59,853 nt of DNA, taken from a virus. The position numbers and the translations under genes were made by a program. The notes beneath the pieces are model-generated. The model worked only from the letters and a program-made list of their open reading frames with translations. It did no database searches and was not told where the DNA came from. The stretch spans positions 1 through 59,853 of IMG/VR virus record IMGVR_UViG_3300027668_001596; one strand, 5' to 3'. Shown here one piece after another: positions 35,692 to 44,316 of this stretch (its first letter is position 1; the number at the start of each line of letters is the position of its first letter).

Positions 35692-37227
35692 ATGAGAGAT
35701 TTATCCAAGACGCATAGTGACTATGCAACATTTTTACCTGCGGTAAGCGGCTTTATGACAGAGTTGTTAGGCAGATGTAAGAGTGTGCCTGGATATATCC
35801 CTGAAGGCAGAGTCCCGAATGGATTTGAGCATGGCTTCGAAGGCATGAACTTCCTGGATAAAGAGAAAGGCTACTACTATTATAACAAAGCACTTTATAG
35901 TGCCGGTCATGCTTACTTGGACATAGAGAAGAGTAAGGTAATGGAACACATTATACAAAACAGAGACAGAACTAACACAACTATTGTAGGCGACTCCGGT
36001 GGTTTCCAGATTGGTAAAGGTGTTATTAAGTTTGACTGGGAAAACTTCTTCGAGAAGCCTGGTGATGTTGGATACAAAGGTGATGCTGATAGAGTTAGAG
36101 GTAAGATCCTCAACTGGTTAGAACATACAGCAGACTGGAGTATGACATTTGATGTTCCGAGTTGGGCATGTAAGCCTGGCTTTAAAGAGAAGACTGGACT
36201 ACAGAACTTCGACGAATGCTTGAAGTGTACTGCATACAACCTAGATTGGTTTATGGATCACAGACAAGGCAACACAAAGTTCCTTAATGTATTACAAGGA
36301 ACATACTGGGACGATGCTGAAGAATGGTATCAGAAGGTAAAAGACTACGACACAGAAGGTTGGGGCATGGGTGGTAACAATATCCGCGACATGCACATGG
36401 CACTGAAACGTATCATTACTTTGCGTGATGATGAGAAGTTACAAGACAGAGATTGGATTCACTTCTTGGGTACTAGTAAACTTGAATGGGGTGTAATGCT
36501 TACAAGCATACAGCGACAGTTAAGAGAACATGTTAACCCTAACATCACAGTTAGTTTTGATTGTGCTAGTCCATACATTAGTAGTGCAAACGGTTTAGTA
36601 TACACAAGAAACAAAGTTACTAGTAATCAGATGAGTTACATTATGGAGAAGTGTTTTGATAACAAAGCATTTAGTCATCACTCACCTGGCAACTTGTCTA
36701 ACAATCCTTTCCCTTGGGAGAGTGAGATTGGTAGCAGACTAGTTACTGGTGATGTTAATTGGTATGCTCCGGGTATGCTGAACAAGATCCACAAGGAAGG
36801 TAAGACTTCATGGGATAGTTTCACATACGGCTTACTGATGTCACACAATGTATACATGCATATTAGAGCAGTACAAGAAGCAAACAGCCTAGCAACATTA
36901 GAATGCGAGAACTACCAACTAGATTGGAGAAACTGGCAGAAGAAAGGTAAGAAACTTAATCAAGAAAGTTTATACACGCCTAGAAATATGTTGATGTTTG
37001 ATACATTTGTTAAAGAACTATTCACTAGTGATGATCCTCACAAACTATTAGACGATGCTAAACTGTTCTTAGATGATGTTAGTAATAACAAACACAAAGA
37101 TGCAGACACGGCATTCAACTCCTCACCTACTAGTTCTTTCTTCGATGAAGAAGTAGAGCAACAAGTAGAAGGAGAGTTTGATCAAATGATGGAAGACTCA
37201 CTAACAAACTTGGCGGCGGAGTTATAG
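35692..37227 (+). CDS. dpdA: DpdA-like transglycosylase (7-deazaguanine insertion, TGT superfamily)
   Basis: 511 residues. GDSGGFQIGKG (Asp101) and FDCASPYISSANG (Asp290) correspond to the two catalytic aspartate motifs of tRNA-guanine transglycosylase (DSGGFQ and FDCVxPTRxxRNG). KFLNVLQGTYWDDAEEWYQ and WIHFLGTSK fit the barrel strands. The zinc-site CxCxxC of bacterial TGT is not seen, as in many DpdA proteins that place 7-deazaguanine into phage DNA. The final 60 residues are acidic. It heads an operon with two oxidoreductase-like genes. tRNA as target cannot be excluded. Confidence 0.82.
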   Translation: MRDLSKTHSDYATFLPAVSGFMTELLGRCKSVPGYIPEGRVPNGFEHGFEGMNFLDKEKGYYYYNKALYSAGHAYLDIEKSKVMEHIIQNRDRTNTTIVGDSGGFQIGKGVIKFDWENFFEKPGDVGYKGDADRVRGKILNWLEHTADWSMTFDVPSWACKPGFKEKTGLQNFDECLKCTAYNLDWFMDHRQGNTKFLNVLQGTYWDDAEEWYQKVKDYDTEGWGMGGNNIRDMHMALKRIITLRDDEKLQDRDWIHFLGTSKLEWGVMLTSIQRQLREHVNPNITVSFDCASPYISSANGLVYTRNKVTSNQMSYIMEKCFDNKAFSHHSPGNLSNNPFPWESEIGSRLVTGDVNWYAPGMLNKIHKEGKTSWDSFTYGLLMSHNVYMHIRAVQEANSLATLECENYQLDWRNWQKKGKKLNQESLYTPRNMLMFDTFVKELFTSDDPHKLLDDAKLFLDDVSNNKHKDADTAFNSSPTSSFFDEEVEQQVEGEFDQMMEDSLTNLAAEL

Positions 37228-37228
37228 A

Positions 37229-38110
37229 ATGAATGCACTACTTGTTGGGTTAGGAGGCATAGGCAGTAATGTTTATCTCCCTGAACTTATTAAACTAGGC
37301 TATACTGTAGACACAGTAGATCCTTTAGTAGGTGGTGCAACATTCGAAGATACAAAACAAGTGACTGACCAATATGATGTGGCAGTCATTTGTACACCTA
37401 ACTTCACACACGATTCAATTGCTAGACTATTAGCAGACAAAGTAGAAACTATATTCATTGAGAAGCCTGGCTTGCCAAGTTCATCACAATGGAATAACCT
37501 TTGCGAAGACCACCCACACACTAAGTTTATCCTATGTAAGAATAACTTATATAGAAATAATTATGGTGCTGTAGATGACTTTTTAAAAGGAGATGAGGAA
37601 CTCACTGGTATAGACATTACTTGGTTTAGTGCTGATAGAATACCAAATCCTGGTGGCTGGAGTACACAAAGACGTAAAGCATGGGGAGGAGTTGCATTAG
37701 ATTTGTTCCCACATTTGTATTGTCAGCTGATTAAGATATTCGGTGGTGTTCCAAGCATGGAACGTAGTAGCCACAGCATGGCACAACAACATGTATTAGA
37801 TGACCTAACTGGTAGTGACTATGGCACATTAACTAACAACGGTATATACAACGTATGTGACTATGCTCAAGAGACATGGTACATCGACGACAAGTATCCT
37901 ATTAATGTTAGAGCTAGTTGGAAACAAGGTTACGATAACCAAAGTGTTAAGATATATACTGAGAGTAGTATGTACCAATGGAACTTTGGCTTATGTCCTG
38001 CAGACGCATACGGCAGTATGATAGCTGTAGGTGTAACAGAACCATATGAATTACACAGACATATTGATACGTGGATACATAAGAACCTAGAGGCATACCA
38101 TGAAGGTTAA
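37229..38110 (+). CDS. Gfo/Idh/MocA-family oxidoreductase
   Basis: 293 residues. N-terminal Rossmann motif LLVGLGGIGSNVYLPEL (GxGxxG-like), AVICTPNFTHDSIA and FIEKPGLPSS give the conserved CTPN and EKP elements (EKP lysine about 75) of sugar or inositol dehydrogenases using NAD(P). It follows dpdA by 1 nt and overlaps the next gene. The likely substrate is a sugar or sugar-nucleotide. Its tight link to dpdA is unusual and may mean further processing of a base or sugar product. Confidence 0.85.
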   Translation: MNALLVGLGGIGSNVYLPELIKLGYTVDTVDPLVGGATFEDTKQVTDQYDVAVICTPNFTHDSIARLLADKVETIFIEKPGLPSSSQWNNLCEDHPHTKFILCKNNLYRNNYGAVDDFLKGDEELTGIDITWFSADRIPNPGGWSTQRRKAWGGVALDLFPHLYCQLIKIFGGVPSMERSSHSMAQQHVLDDLTGSDYGTLTNNGIYNVCDYAQETWYIDDKYPINVRASWKQGYDNQSVKIYTESSMYQWNFGLCPADAYGSMIAVGVTEPYELHRHIDTWIHKNLEAYHEG

Positions 38111-38996
38111 ACAATACTATACAACTGGTATGATGGATATTATCAAGCAAGAATATGATGTGCCTACATTAGAAGTCAATGAGATAGCCGTAAAGAGTGT
38201 TTACACTGGTGTTTGTAGTAGTGATGTAGCAATGTATAAGGGAGAGTTTCCTTTACTACCTACTCACATGCATGGACACGAATCACTTGGTAAGGTTTTA
38301 GAGATTGGATCAGGTATATTTAATGTAGAAGTCGGCGACTATGTTGCCACAAGAGGCGAACCAGCCTACGCAGAGCGTTACAATGCGCCACAAGGCACGT
38401 TTGTTAAGGTTCCTGAAGCAAGTCCTAAGTATATAATTGAGCCTGTTGCATGTGCTATTAACATTGCACAAAGCGTTGGAAATATAGGAAAGAACAAGCA
38501 AGTATGTATTATTGGCACAGGCTTTTTAGCGAGAGTTTTGTATCAGTACATCAAGTTTAGCCTAAATACTAATATAGATGTAGTAGGTAGAAGTGGAATG
38601 GACTTCTGGGAAGAACAAACTAATGTAATAGTTAAGGACAGACCTTCAAAGGAATACGATATAGTATTTGATTTAAGTTCTAGTCCATCTCATTTTGAGA
38701 ACATTGACGTTAGACCTAACGGACATTATGTTGTTGGTGCAGAGAAATCTACGCCAGTCAGCACAGACTTTAGTAAGTTCCTTTGGAACAATATTAAAAT
38801 ACATTGTCCTAGTCCAAGAGACGATAAGTTTATAGAGTGTATGAGAATTGGTGTTGTAATGGTGCGTGAAGGCAGTATAGAAGTTGCTGACATGTGGACA
38901 CACTCGTACAATAGTTTTAATCAAGTGCCAATAGCATTTGCTGAGAACATAACAAAGAAGCCTGGAATGGGTAGGAGTTATATAGAATGGACATGA
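38100..38996 (+). CDS. zinc-type medium-chain alcohol-dehydrogenase-like protein
   Basis: 298 residues, shorter than typical (about 350). GVCSSDVAMYKGEF (catalytic zinc Cys), MHGHESLGKVLEIGSG (GHE motif) and VEVGDYVAT are present. VCIIGTGFLARVLYQYI is the coenzyme-binding motif. The structural-zinc four-cysteine lobe is absent. Starts within the Gfo/Idh gene and ends at an ATGA junction, so all three enzymes are coupled. NAD(P)-dependent alcohol or aldehyde chemistry is expected. Confidence 0.82.
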   Translation: MKVKQYYTTGMMDIIKQEYDVPTLEVNEIAVKSVYTGVCSSDVAMYKGEFPLLPTHMHGHESLGKVLEIGSGIFNVEVGDYVATRGEPAYAERYNAPQGTFVKVPEASPKYIIEPVACAINIAQSVGNIGKNKQVCIIGTGFLARVLYQYIKFSLNTNIDVVGRSGMDFWEEQTNVIVKDRPSKEYDIVFDLSSSPSHFENIDVRPNGHYVVGAEKSTPVSTDFSKFLWNNIKIHCPSPRDDKFIECMRIGVVMVREGSIEVADMWTHSYNSFNQVPIAFAENITKKPGMGRSYIEWT

Positions 38997-39166
38997 TGGA
39001 TATTAACATGATTATCTTTATGTCGGTACTATTCATAGTAACATTGTATGCCGTATATAAAGTGTTCACCGGAGAAGGTGGTACGAAAGGTATAAAAGAA
39101 GAGTACACTAGTCCATCGGGTAAGAAGAGAACAGCGACAAAAGACAGAGGAGATTACATAGTATGA
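38993..39166 (+). CDS. small single-pass membrane protein, 57 aa
   Basis: Read directly: ATG at the ATGA junction with the dehydrogenase gene, stop at 39164-39166 overlapping the next ATG. N-terminal hydrophobic helix (MIIFMSVLFIVTLYAVYKVF) and a basic cytoplasmic-type tail (SPSGKKRTATKDRGDY). Co-translated with its neighbours; could anchor the enzyme complex. Function unknown. Confidence 0.6.
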   Translation: MMDINMIIFMSVLFIVTLYAVYKVFTGEGGTKGIKEEYTSPSGKKRTATKDRGDYIV

Positions 39167-39693
39167 CGACAGTAGAAGGCAGAGATAACTTTGGAGAAGA
39201 TCCTAAGTTTTTTATAGGTATTGAAGTAGAGCGTACTCCGTTGTATGGTAAGAAAACATTGTTTGTTATTGGCAAACAGAACTCTAAAGAGATATTACAG
39301 CGGTGCTTAGACAACGGCATTGACCATGCGTACTTAGGTTGTGCTAACTCTTTCCAACCCGGCGAGGATGCAGACCAATGGGATCAGTGGGATCATATAA
39401 TTTCAGAGCTAATAAAAGCAGACATTTGGATAACACTGGACTTTGATAGTGCTTACGCAAATCACCAATGGTTTCATGACAACGGCTGGAATGACTATAA
39501 TAAGTTTGTGCCTATGATTGCTGTTAGGTTACCTGCTATAAAACTGTTTAACTATAACACAACTGTTAAGTTAGACGACAGTTCCTTTAAAGGAACTAAC
39601 ACAGGTGTTTGGTGTCATCAGTTGCATGACTTGATGGATAGATCCAAATACACCGATTGGTCCGACTATGTTGGAGACGAAGTAATTGATTAA
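39163..39693 (+). CDS. conserved-looking protein of unknown function, 176 aa
   Basis: FFIGIEVERTPLYGKKTLFVIG, DHAYLGCANSFQPG, DIWITLDFDSAYA and a long end with KLFNYNTTVKLDDSSF, then GVWCHQLHDLMDRS. The strand-helix rhythm looks like half of a TIM barrel. I have an impression of similar proteins in T4-like marine phages but no name. It is the last gene of the dpdA unit, so a link to base modification is possible by context only. Confidence 0.65.
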   Translation: MTTVEGRDNFGEDPKFFIGIEVERTPLYGKKTLFVIGKQNSKEILQRCLDNGIDHAYLGCANSFQPGEDADQWDQWDHIISELIKADIWITLDFDSAYANHQWFHDNGWNDYNKFVPMIAVRLPAIKLFNYNTTVKLDDSSFKGTNTGVWCHQLHDLMDRSKYTDWSDYVGDEVID

Positions 39694-39709
39694 TTACCAA
39701 AAAAAATGG

Positions 39710-39738
39710 TTGACATGTGCCAGTAAAGAACATATAAT
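39710..39738 (+). promoter_or_regulatory. sigma70-type promoter
   Basis: TTGACA (39710-39715), 17-nt spacer, TATAAT (39733-39738), preceded by an A-tract. Drives 39760 and probably the outer-membrane barrel gene. Confidence 0.85.
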
Positions 39739-39759
39739 ATATATTAATGTGAAGAACTT

Positions 39760-39972
39760 ATGAAGATAAAATTTGAAATAGAACTAGATACGAATGACGA
39801 TGCTGACATTGGACATGAACTCATGGACCTTGTTACTGCATTTAAGGCAAAGCTAGAAGACTTTAACCAACAAGACTTGGACGAAGAGATGGAAGAATAC
39901 GAAGAAGAAATCGTAGCAGAGAATCCTAAGCCCAAGAGAAGTAGATATAAAGGAAGGAGACGAAACAGTTGA
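39760..39972 (+). CDS. hypothetical acidic/basic small protein, 70 aa
   Basis: Strongly acidic middle (DEEMEEYEEEIV) followed by a basic Arg/Lys tail (KPKRSRYKGRRRN), a charge layout that suggests binding to nucleic acid or a basic partner. Overlaps the TTG start of the next gene. Not recognised. Confidence 0.6.
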   Translation: MKIKFEIELDTNDDADIGHELMDLVTAFKAKLEDFNQQDLDEEMEEYEEEIVAENPKPKRSRYKGRRRNS

Positions 39973-40175
39973 TATTAGATTTTGTAATAATTGTTATAGG
40001 TATATCAGTAGGTTTAGCCTCTGGTTATATGCTATGGGAATCAAGTGTAATGTTAACAGAGCGTAATAAATTGAGAAAGTTTACAGGCAAGTATTACGAC
40101 TTTGAGATTACAGAAGCATTGGACAAAATGAACATCACTAGACAACAGGCTCTGGACGAGCTAAAGGACAAGTAA
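39969..40175 (+). CDS. small membrane protein, 68 aa
   Basis: TTG start at a TTGA overlap. One N-terminal membrane helix (FVIIVIGISVGLASGYML) followed by a charged helical tail (TERNKLRKFTGKYYDF...). Coupled to the outer-membrane barrel gene by a one-base TAATG overlap. Confidence 0.55.
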   Translation: MILDFVIIVIGISVGLASGYMLWESSVMLTERNKLRKFTGKYYDFEITEALDKMNITRQQALDELKDK

Positions 40176-40861
40176 TGACTAAATTCGATAAAAACTTCCA
40201 CATCAACTTTAGCCCACTATATATTGTAGCGGCTATTATGGTGTTTATGCTATGGGCTCAAGAAGCCAATGCAGACACTAGCATTAGTGGAGGCGGAGAC
40301 TTTTTTAATGTAGATGAAGATGTACAGATTAACTTAGACTTCGACCATAGAAAAGATTTAGAGAACGGTTGGCAGTACACAATTGAAGCAGACTTTTATA
40401 CAAGTTATGCAGACAGTGACAAGCGTCAACAAAGTTTGTATACTAACTGGAAGCTCAACAAAGACATCAACGAAAAGATGTATGTACTTGCAGTATTACA
40501 AACAGATGCTGATAAGTTTAGAGACTACTCACTAAGAACAGTAGCAGGACTTGGGTACGGATACAAATTATTTAAGAACGACAAGTGGAAGATTAGTACA
40601 GAGTCATCATTGGCATATTTGAAAGCTATGGATACTGAACTGATTCTACGAACTAGTGTGTGGATAGAATGGAAGCCCACAGCAAATTTAACATTAACTA
40701 ATAAAATACTACACGAAAACAGTGATGAGTATTACTTGAGAATGGAACAAGAACTTAGTTATGCGATTACAGAAAGATTTAGTATTGGTTTAGCAAACGA
40801 ATACACACAGGATTACGAAGATGAAAGCATCTTCATGTTTAACTTTAAGGTGAAACTTTGA
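40175..40861 (+). CDS. outer-membrane beta-barrel protein (DUF481/YdiY-like)
   Basis: 228 residues with an N-terminal hydrophobic signal (LYIVAAIMVFMLWAQEANA) and probable cleavage after ANA. The mature part alternates aromatic strands and turns (QYTIEADFYTSYADSD, TVAGLGYGYKLF, LILRTSVWIEWKP) and ends in a strand FMFNFKVKL with the aromatic/hydrophobic terminal pattern of outer-membrane barrels. The layout resembles DUF481 'salt-induced outer-membrane' proteins. A phage could use it to change the infected cell's surface. Confidence 0.7.
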   Translation: MTKFDKNFHINFSPLYIVAAIMVFMLWAQEANADTSISGGGDFFNVDEDVQINLDFDHRKDLENGWQYTIEADFYTSYADSDKRQQSLYTNWKLNKDINEKMYVLAVLQTDADKFRDYSLRTVAGLGYGYKLFKNDKWKISTESSLAYLKAMDTELILRTSVWIEWKPTANLTLTNKILHENSDEYYLRMEQELSYAITERFSIGLANEYTQDYEDESIFMFNFKVKL

Positions 40862-40938
40862 GTAAGGCAAGTAATATTTTGAAGGAATTACCTTTAGAAT
40901 TAATAACCGAAGGTAAGACTTCACAAAGAGAGAAATAA
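40858..40938 (+). CDS. possible leader-sized peptide, 26 aa
   Basis: TTG start overlapping the barrel gene's stop, ending one base before the csp ATG. Reads [19 protein letters not shown] plus a short basic end. No ribosome site of its own; coupling is the only argument for it. Confidence 0.25.
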   Translation: MSKASNILKELPLELITEGKTSQREK

Positions 40939-40939
40939 A

Positions 40940-41137
40940 ATGGCAAATGGAACAGTAAAATGGTTTAATACATCTAAAGGTTTTGGATTTATTACGCCTG
41001 ACGACGGTGGAAAAGATGTGTTCGCACATTTTTCAGCTATAAAAACAGACGGGTATGCTTCACTTGATGAGAATCAAAAAGTATCATACGATGTCGAAGA
41101 TGGACCGAAAGGCCCACAAGCAACTAATATTGTATAA
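40940..41137 (+). CDS. cspA: cold-shock-domain protein
   Basis: 65 residues. [17 protein letters not shown] contains RNP1 (KGFGFI) and DVFAHF is RNP2, so the single-stranded RNA/DNA-binding face is complete. Csp proteins melt RNA structure. A phage copy could help translation or protect single-stranded DNA. No promoter directly ahead; probably read from 39710. Confidence 0.95.
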   Translation: MANGTVKWFNTSKGFGFITPDDGGKDVFAHFSAIKTDGYASLDENQKVSYDVEDGPKGPQATNIV

Positions 41138-41146
41138 GGAATATTG

Positions 41147-41617
41147 ATGAGAAGTATTTGGGTAACATTTACGAAGGAAGGAATTCACAAGTATCCTGGA
41201 GCAGACACGGATCCTAAACTCGCTACTGGCGGTTGGGACGATGTATCTTTTCTAGGTTATCCTCACAGACATACTTTTTACTTTAGAGTTTGGATAGAAA
41301 TATTCCATAACGATAGAGACATTGAATTTATACAGTTTAAACGCTGGCTAGAAAGGTTGTATAGCGGAGACGTTATACAACTGGACTTTAAGTCATGCGA
41401 AATGATTGCAGATGAATTAGCGACAGAGATACAAGTAAAGTATCCTAATCGTGATATAAAGATTTCAGTAGCCGAAGATAATGAAAACGGGTGCGAGATA
41501 GATTATCCATACAGTGATGTTCCGGTAACGGATAGAGCTGAGGGTAGTTGGTATGAGGGTGGTAACCCTTATAAGGACGACAGTCAAGCAACTTATGTTA
41601 AGGGACTTGATGATTAA
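41147..41617 (+). CDS. possible QueD/PTPS-fold-like protein
   Basis: 156 residues from the ATG at 41147. GYPHRHTFYFRVWIEIF resembles the HGH strand of 6-carboxytetrahydropterin synthase (candidate zinc ligands His14, His40, His42). FIQFKRWLE matches the following helix and SCEMIADELATEIQ the T/S-x-E-N-L-A helix. The QueD catalytic cysteine before HxH is missing, so the enzyme activity is doubtful. Its setting among FolE, QueE and DpdA makes the idea attractive. It may instead be an unrelated conserved phage protein. Confidence 0.4.
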   Translation: MRSIWVTFTKEGIHKYPGADTDPKLATGGWDDVSFLGYPHRHTFYFRVWIEIFHNDRDIEFIQFKRWLERLYSGDVIQLDFKSCEMIADELATEIQVKYPNRDIKISVAEDNENGCEIDYPYSDVPVTDRAEGSWYEGGNPYKDDSQATYVKGLDD

Positions 41618-41641
41618 TAAACAATTCTTAAGGAGAATATT

Positions 41642-41815
41642 ATGGAAGCACATTTAAAAATGAAAGCGGCATTCGAGACATACATCGAAGAAAGCGAGAA
41701 GTTCGAAGGTGGCAACAAAGCCGCAGGTACTAGAGCTAGAAAGGCATTGATGGATATCAAAAACCTTGCTGGTGATAGAAGAAAAGAAATCCAAGAAAGC
41801 AAAAACGCTGGATAA
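41642..41815 (+). CDS. histone H1-like (Hc1-type) small protein
   Basis: 57 residues read directly; ribosome site AAGGAG. KFEGGNKAAGTRARKALMDI is the characteristic KAAxxRxR core of the Hc1 histone-like family known from Chlamydia and several phages. The remainder is lysine/arginine/glutamate helix. The long Lys/Ala tail of chlamydial Hc1 is absent. Expected to bind or compact DNA. Confidence 0.75.
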   Translation: MEAHLKMKAAFETYIEESEKFEGGNKAAGTRARKALMDIKNLAGDRRKEIQESKNAG

Positions 41816-41818
41816 ATT

Positions 41819-43024
41819 ATGATTTATATTGTTGAGCTAGAACCTGTTGAAACACGCTACACCGCTCAGTGGAAGACGTGGTTGCCTAGGCAAATGAAAG
41901 ACTCAGGACTGGAAGTTAAAGTTATACAAGGGCCGAGTGATGCACCGCAGGATACAACTCCTGGGGCATTCTTAAACTTTAGCGGAACTAACTATTGGAA
42001 GAGTGAACAGTTAAAGACTATTAGTCAAATGTTTGCGGATGGTACAGTACAAGATGGAGATTACTTCCTCTATACTGATGCTTGGAATCCAACTGTGTTA
42101 CAACTAAAATATATGTCAGAGTTATTAGGTGTTAAAGTTAAAATTGGTGGCATGTGGCATGCAGGATCTTATGACCCAGCGGACTTTTTAGGTAGACTAA
42201 TTGGTGATGCGCCTTGGGTAAGGCTTGCGGAAGAAAGTATGTTCAATGTATTTGATCATAACTTCTTTGCTACAGATTTCCATATCGACTTATTCATGCA
42301 GTCATTCCCGAATGTGGATACTAATAAGATTCACAGGGTGGGATGGCCCATGGAGTACTTGGAGCATTTACTTGCTGAGTACAATATACCTACAAGTAAA
42401 AACGATATAGTATTATTTCCACACAGGGTAGCACCTGAAAAGCAAGTGGAGATATTTAAAGATTTAGGCAAAGCATTTGAAGATGTAGACTTTATAGTTG
42501 CACAAGAACAAAACCTTAGTAAGGATGAGTATCATAGTTTACTCATGCGTAGTAAGATAGTGTTCAGTGCTAACACACAAGAAACATTAGGTATCAGTTG
42601 CTTTGAAGGAGCATTGGTTGGTGCGACACCATTGGTCCCGGACAGATTAAGTTATACAGAAATGTATGATGACAAGTTTAAGTACCCAAGCGAATGGACA
42701 GAGAGTTGGGATAGTTACTTAACGCACAAGGACAAGTTGATTGATAAGATTCGAGGCATGTTAGCATTTAATTGGCTTATGTCAGACGATAACGAACAGT
42801 TAGCAGAACAGTTAAAAAACGACTTCTTCAGTGGTAAAGCATTGTATGAAGTAATTGGCGATAGTAAATCTAAGAGCCTTTCAAGAAGAGATCAAAAGTT
42901 AGAACTTGAGTACGCTGAAGTTAATCAATCTAAGGGTCTTTCAAGGAGAGAGCAAGTTTTACTAGACCCGCTTAGTGCGAGTTTAAGAAGTGATGGCGGT
43001 TTCGATCGCTCAGAAACGGAATAA
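41819..43024 (+). CDS. GT-B glycosyltransferase
   Basis: 401 residues. Two Rossmann-like halves; in the second, VLFPHRVAPEKQVEIF and ETLGISCFEGALVGATPLVPD carry the E-x7-E type nucleotide-sugar site of GT4-like enzymes. The C-terminal 70 residues contain a degenerate repeat (KSLSRRDQ and KGLSRREQ). Directly followed by a sugar-nucleotide epimerase, so donor supply and transfer are encoded together. The acceptor could be DNA base, virion protein or host surface. Confidence 0.82.
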   Translation: MIYIVELEPVETRYTAQWKTWLPRQMKDSGLEVKVIQGPSDAPQDTTPGAFLNFSGTNYWKSEQLKTISQMFADGTVQDGDYFLYTDAWNPTVLQLKYMSELLGVKVKIGGMWHAGSYDPADFLGRLIGDAPWVRLAEESMFNVFDHNFFATDFHIDLFMQSFPNVDTNKIHRVGWPMEYLEHLLAEYNIPTSKNDIVLFPHRVAPEKQVEIFKDLGKAFEDVDFIVAQEQNLSKDEYHSLLMRSKIVFSANTQETLGISCFEGALVGATPLVPDRLSYTEMYDDKFKYPSEWTESWDSYLTHKDKLIDKIRGMLAFNWLMSDDNEQLAEQLKNDFFSGKALYEVIGDSKSKSLSRRDQKLELEYAEVNQSKGLSRREQVLLDPLSASLRSDGGFDRSETE

Positions 43025-43037
43025 GAAGGAGATAGCA

Positions 43038-44024
43038 ATGAATAATGATGAGAAAGCAATTGTAGTAACAGGTGGCAGTGGATTTATAGGCAGTAATGTC
43101 TGCGAACTGCTAGTTGCTAGTGGATATAATGTATTTAATATTGATAGACGTAAACGTGATATACCAGGCGTAGTCCAGTATCCGTTCGAGATTAATACAA
43201 AACAAGTTAAAGGTGTAATAGATATTATTCAGCCTGAATGTGTTATCCATATTGCGGCAAACAACAGCGTACCTAACAGTGTAATTAATCCTAAGGATAC
43301 ATATCACGACAACGTAGAGCAGACTATTAGTTTACTAAACGTATGTGTTGAAGCTGGCGTAAAGAACTTTATGTTTGCATCAAGCAGTAGTGTATATGGA
43401 CACAGCATTCATGAAGACGGGTCCTATAAAGAAACAGACCCAATGTTTCCAATCAATCCATATGGAAGAACAAAGCAGATATGTGAACAAATAATTAAAG
43501 ACTACTGTGATGTTTATGATATGAACTACAGCATTCTAAGATTGTTTAACGTAGCTGGAAGTAATGCAGGCAAGAACGGATATCAAAAGACTCCGTATGT
43601 ACATGTACTACCTATCATAGTAGAGAAGGCATTAACAAACGAAGTGTTTGATATATGTGGTGACGACTATGACACACCAGATGGAACATGTTTAAGAGAC
43701 TATACTCACATCAACGATATTGCTAGAGGTTTCCTTTTAGCACTACATCAAATGTTTGATAATGGTATTAACAACACATACAACTTAGGTAACAGCACAC
43801 CAGTTAGTGTACTAGAGCTAATTAAAGCAGTAGAAACTGAACTAGGCGAAGACATTAACACCAATTTAGTTGCTCCACGATCAGGCGACATGGTTAAGAC
43901 TTATGCAGATGTAACATTTGCTAAGGACAACTTGGGTTGGGAGCCTACAAAAACAATCAACGATATCATTGTTGATGAACTGGCTTGGCAGAAGCCAAAG
44001 CTGAAACGTAAACATAATTTATAA
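43038..44024 (+). CDS. NAD-dependent sugar-nucleotide epimerase (GalE-like)
   Basis: 328 residues from the ATG at 43038 behind AAGGAG; the longer frame from 42990 runs into the upstream gene. VVTGGSGFIGSNV (GxxGxxG), ASSSSVYGHS (catalytic Ser) and NPYGRTKQICEQI (YxxxK) give the complete extended-SDR active site. C-terminal RSGDMVKTYADVTFAKDNLGWEP is typical of UDP-glucose 4-epimerases. Probably converts UDP-hexose for the adjacent glycosyltransferase. Confidence 0.92.
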   Translation: MNNDEKAIVVTGGSGFIGSNVCELLVASGYNVFNIDRRKRDIPGVVQYPFEINTKQVKGVIDIIQPECVIHIAANNSVPNSVINPKDTYHDNVEQTISLLNVCVEAGVKNFMFASSSSVYGHSIHEDGSYKETDPMFPINPYGRTKQICEQIIKDYCDVYDMNYSILRLFNVAGSNAGKNGYQKTPYVHVLPIIVEKALTNEVFDICGDDYDTPDGTCLRDYTHINDIARGFLLALHQMFDNGINNTYNLGNSTPVSVLELIKAVETELGEDINTNLVAPRSGDMVKTYADVTFAKDNLGWEPTKTINDIIVDELAWQKPKLKRKHNL

Positions 44025-44033
44025 GGAACCATT

Positions 44034-44315
44034 ATGCAACCATTACACGATAAACTATTAGTGAAGCGTAAAACTAGCATGACTAAAACGTCAGGCGGTA
44101 TTATCTTAACTAGTGTTGCTAAAGACAAGCCAGCAGAAGGCGAAGTCATAGCAGTAGGTCCAGGAAAGAAAAGTAAGTTAGATATTGTTATCCCACTTGA
44201 ATGTCAAGTCGGTGACTATATTATGTTTGGCCCAAACAACGGCGACAAGATTGAAATTGATGGAGAGGAGTTTATTATCCTATCCGAGTCTGATGTGTTT
44301 GGTATAGTTGAGTAA
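44034..44315 (+). CDS. groES: GroES-type co-chaperonin
   Basis: 93 residues. QPLHDKLLVKRK opens like GroES; the mobile loop MTKTSGGIILTSV contacts GroEL, and AEGEVIAVGPG and VGDYIMFGPNNGDKIEIDGEEFIILSESDVFGI are standard. It would work with host GroEL, as T4 gp31 does to fold the capsid protein. This copy is closer to cellular GroES than T4 gp31 is, at the pattern level. Confidence 0.93.
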   Translation: MQPLHDKLLVKRKTSMTKTSGGIILTSVAKDKPAEGEVIAVGPGKKSKLDIVIPLECQVGDYIMFGPNNGDKIEIDGEEFIILSESDVFGIVE

Positions 44316-44316
44316 C

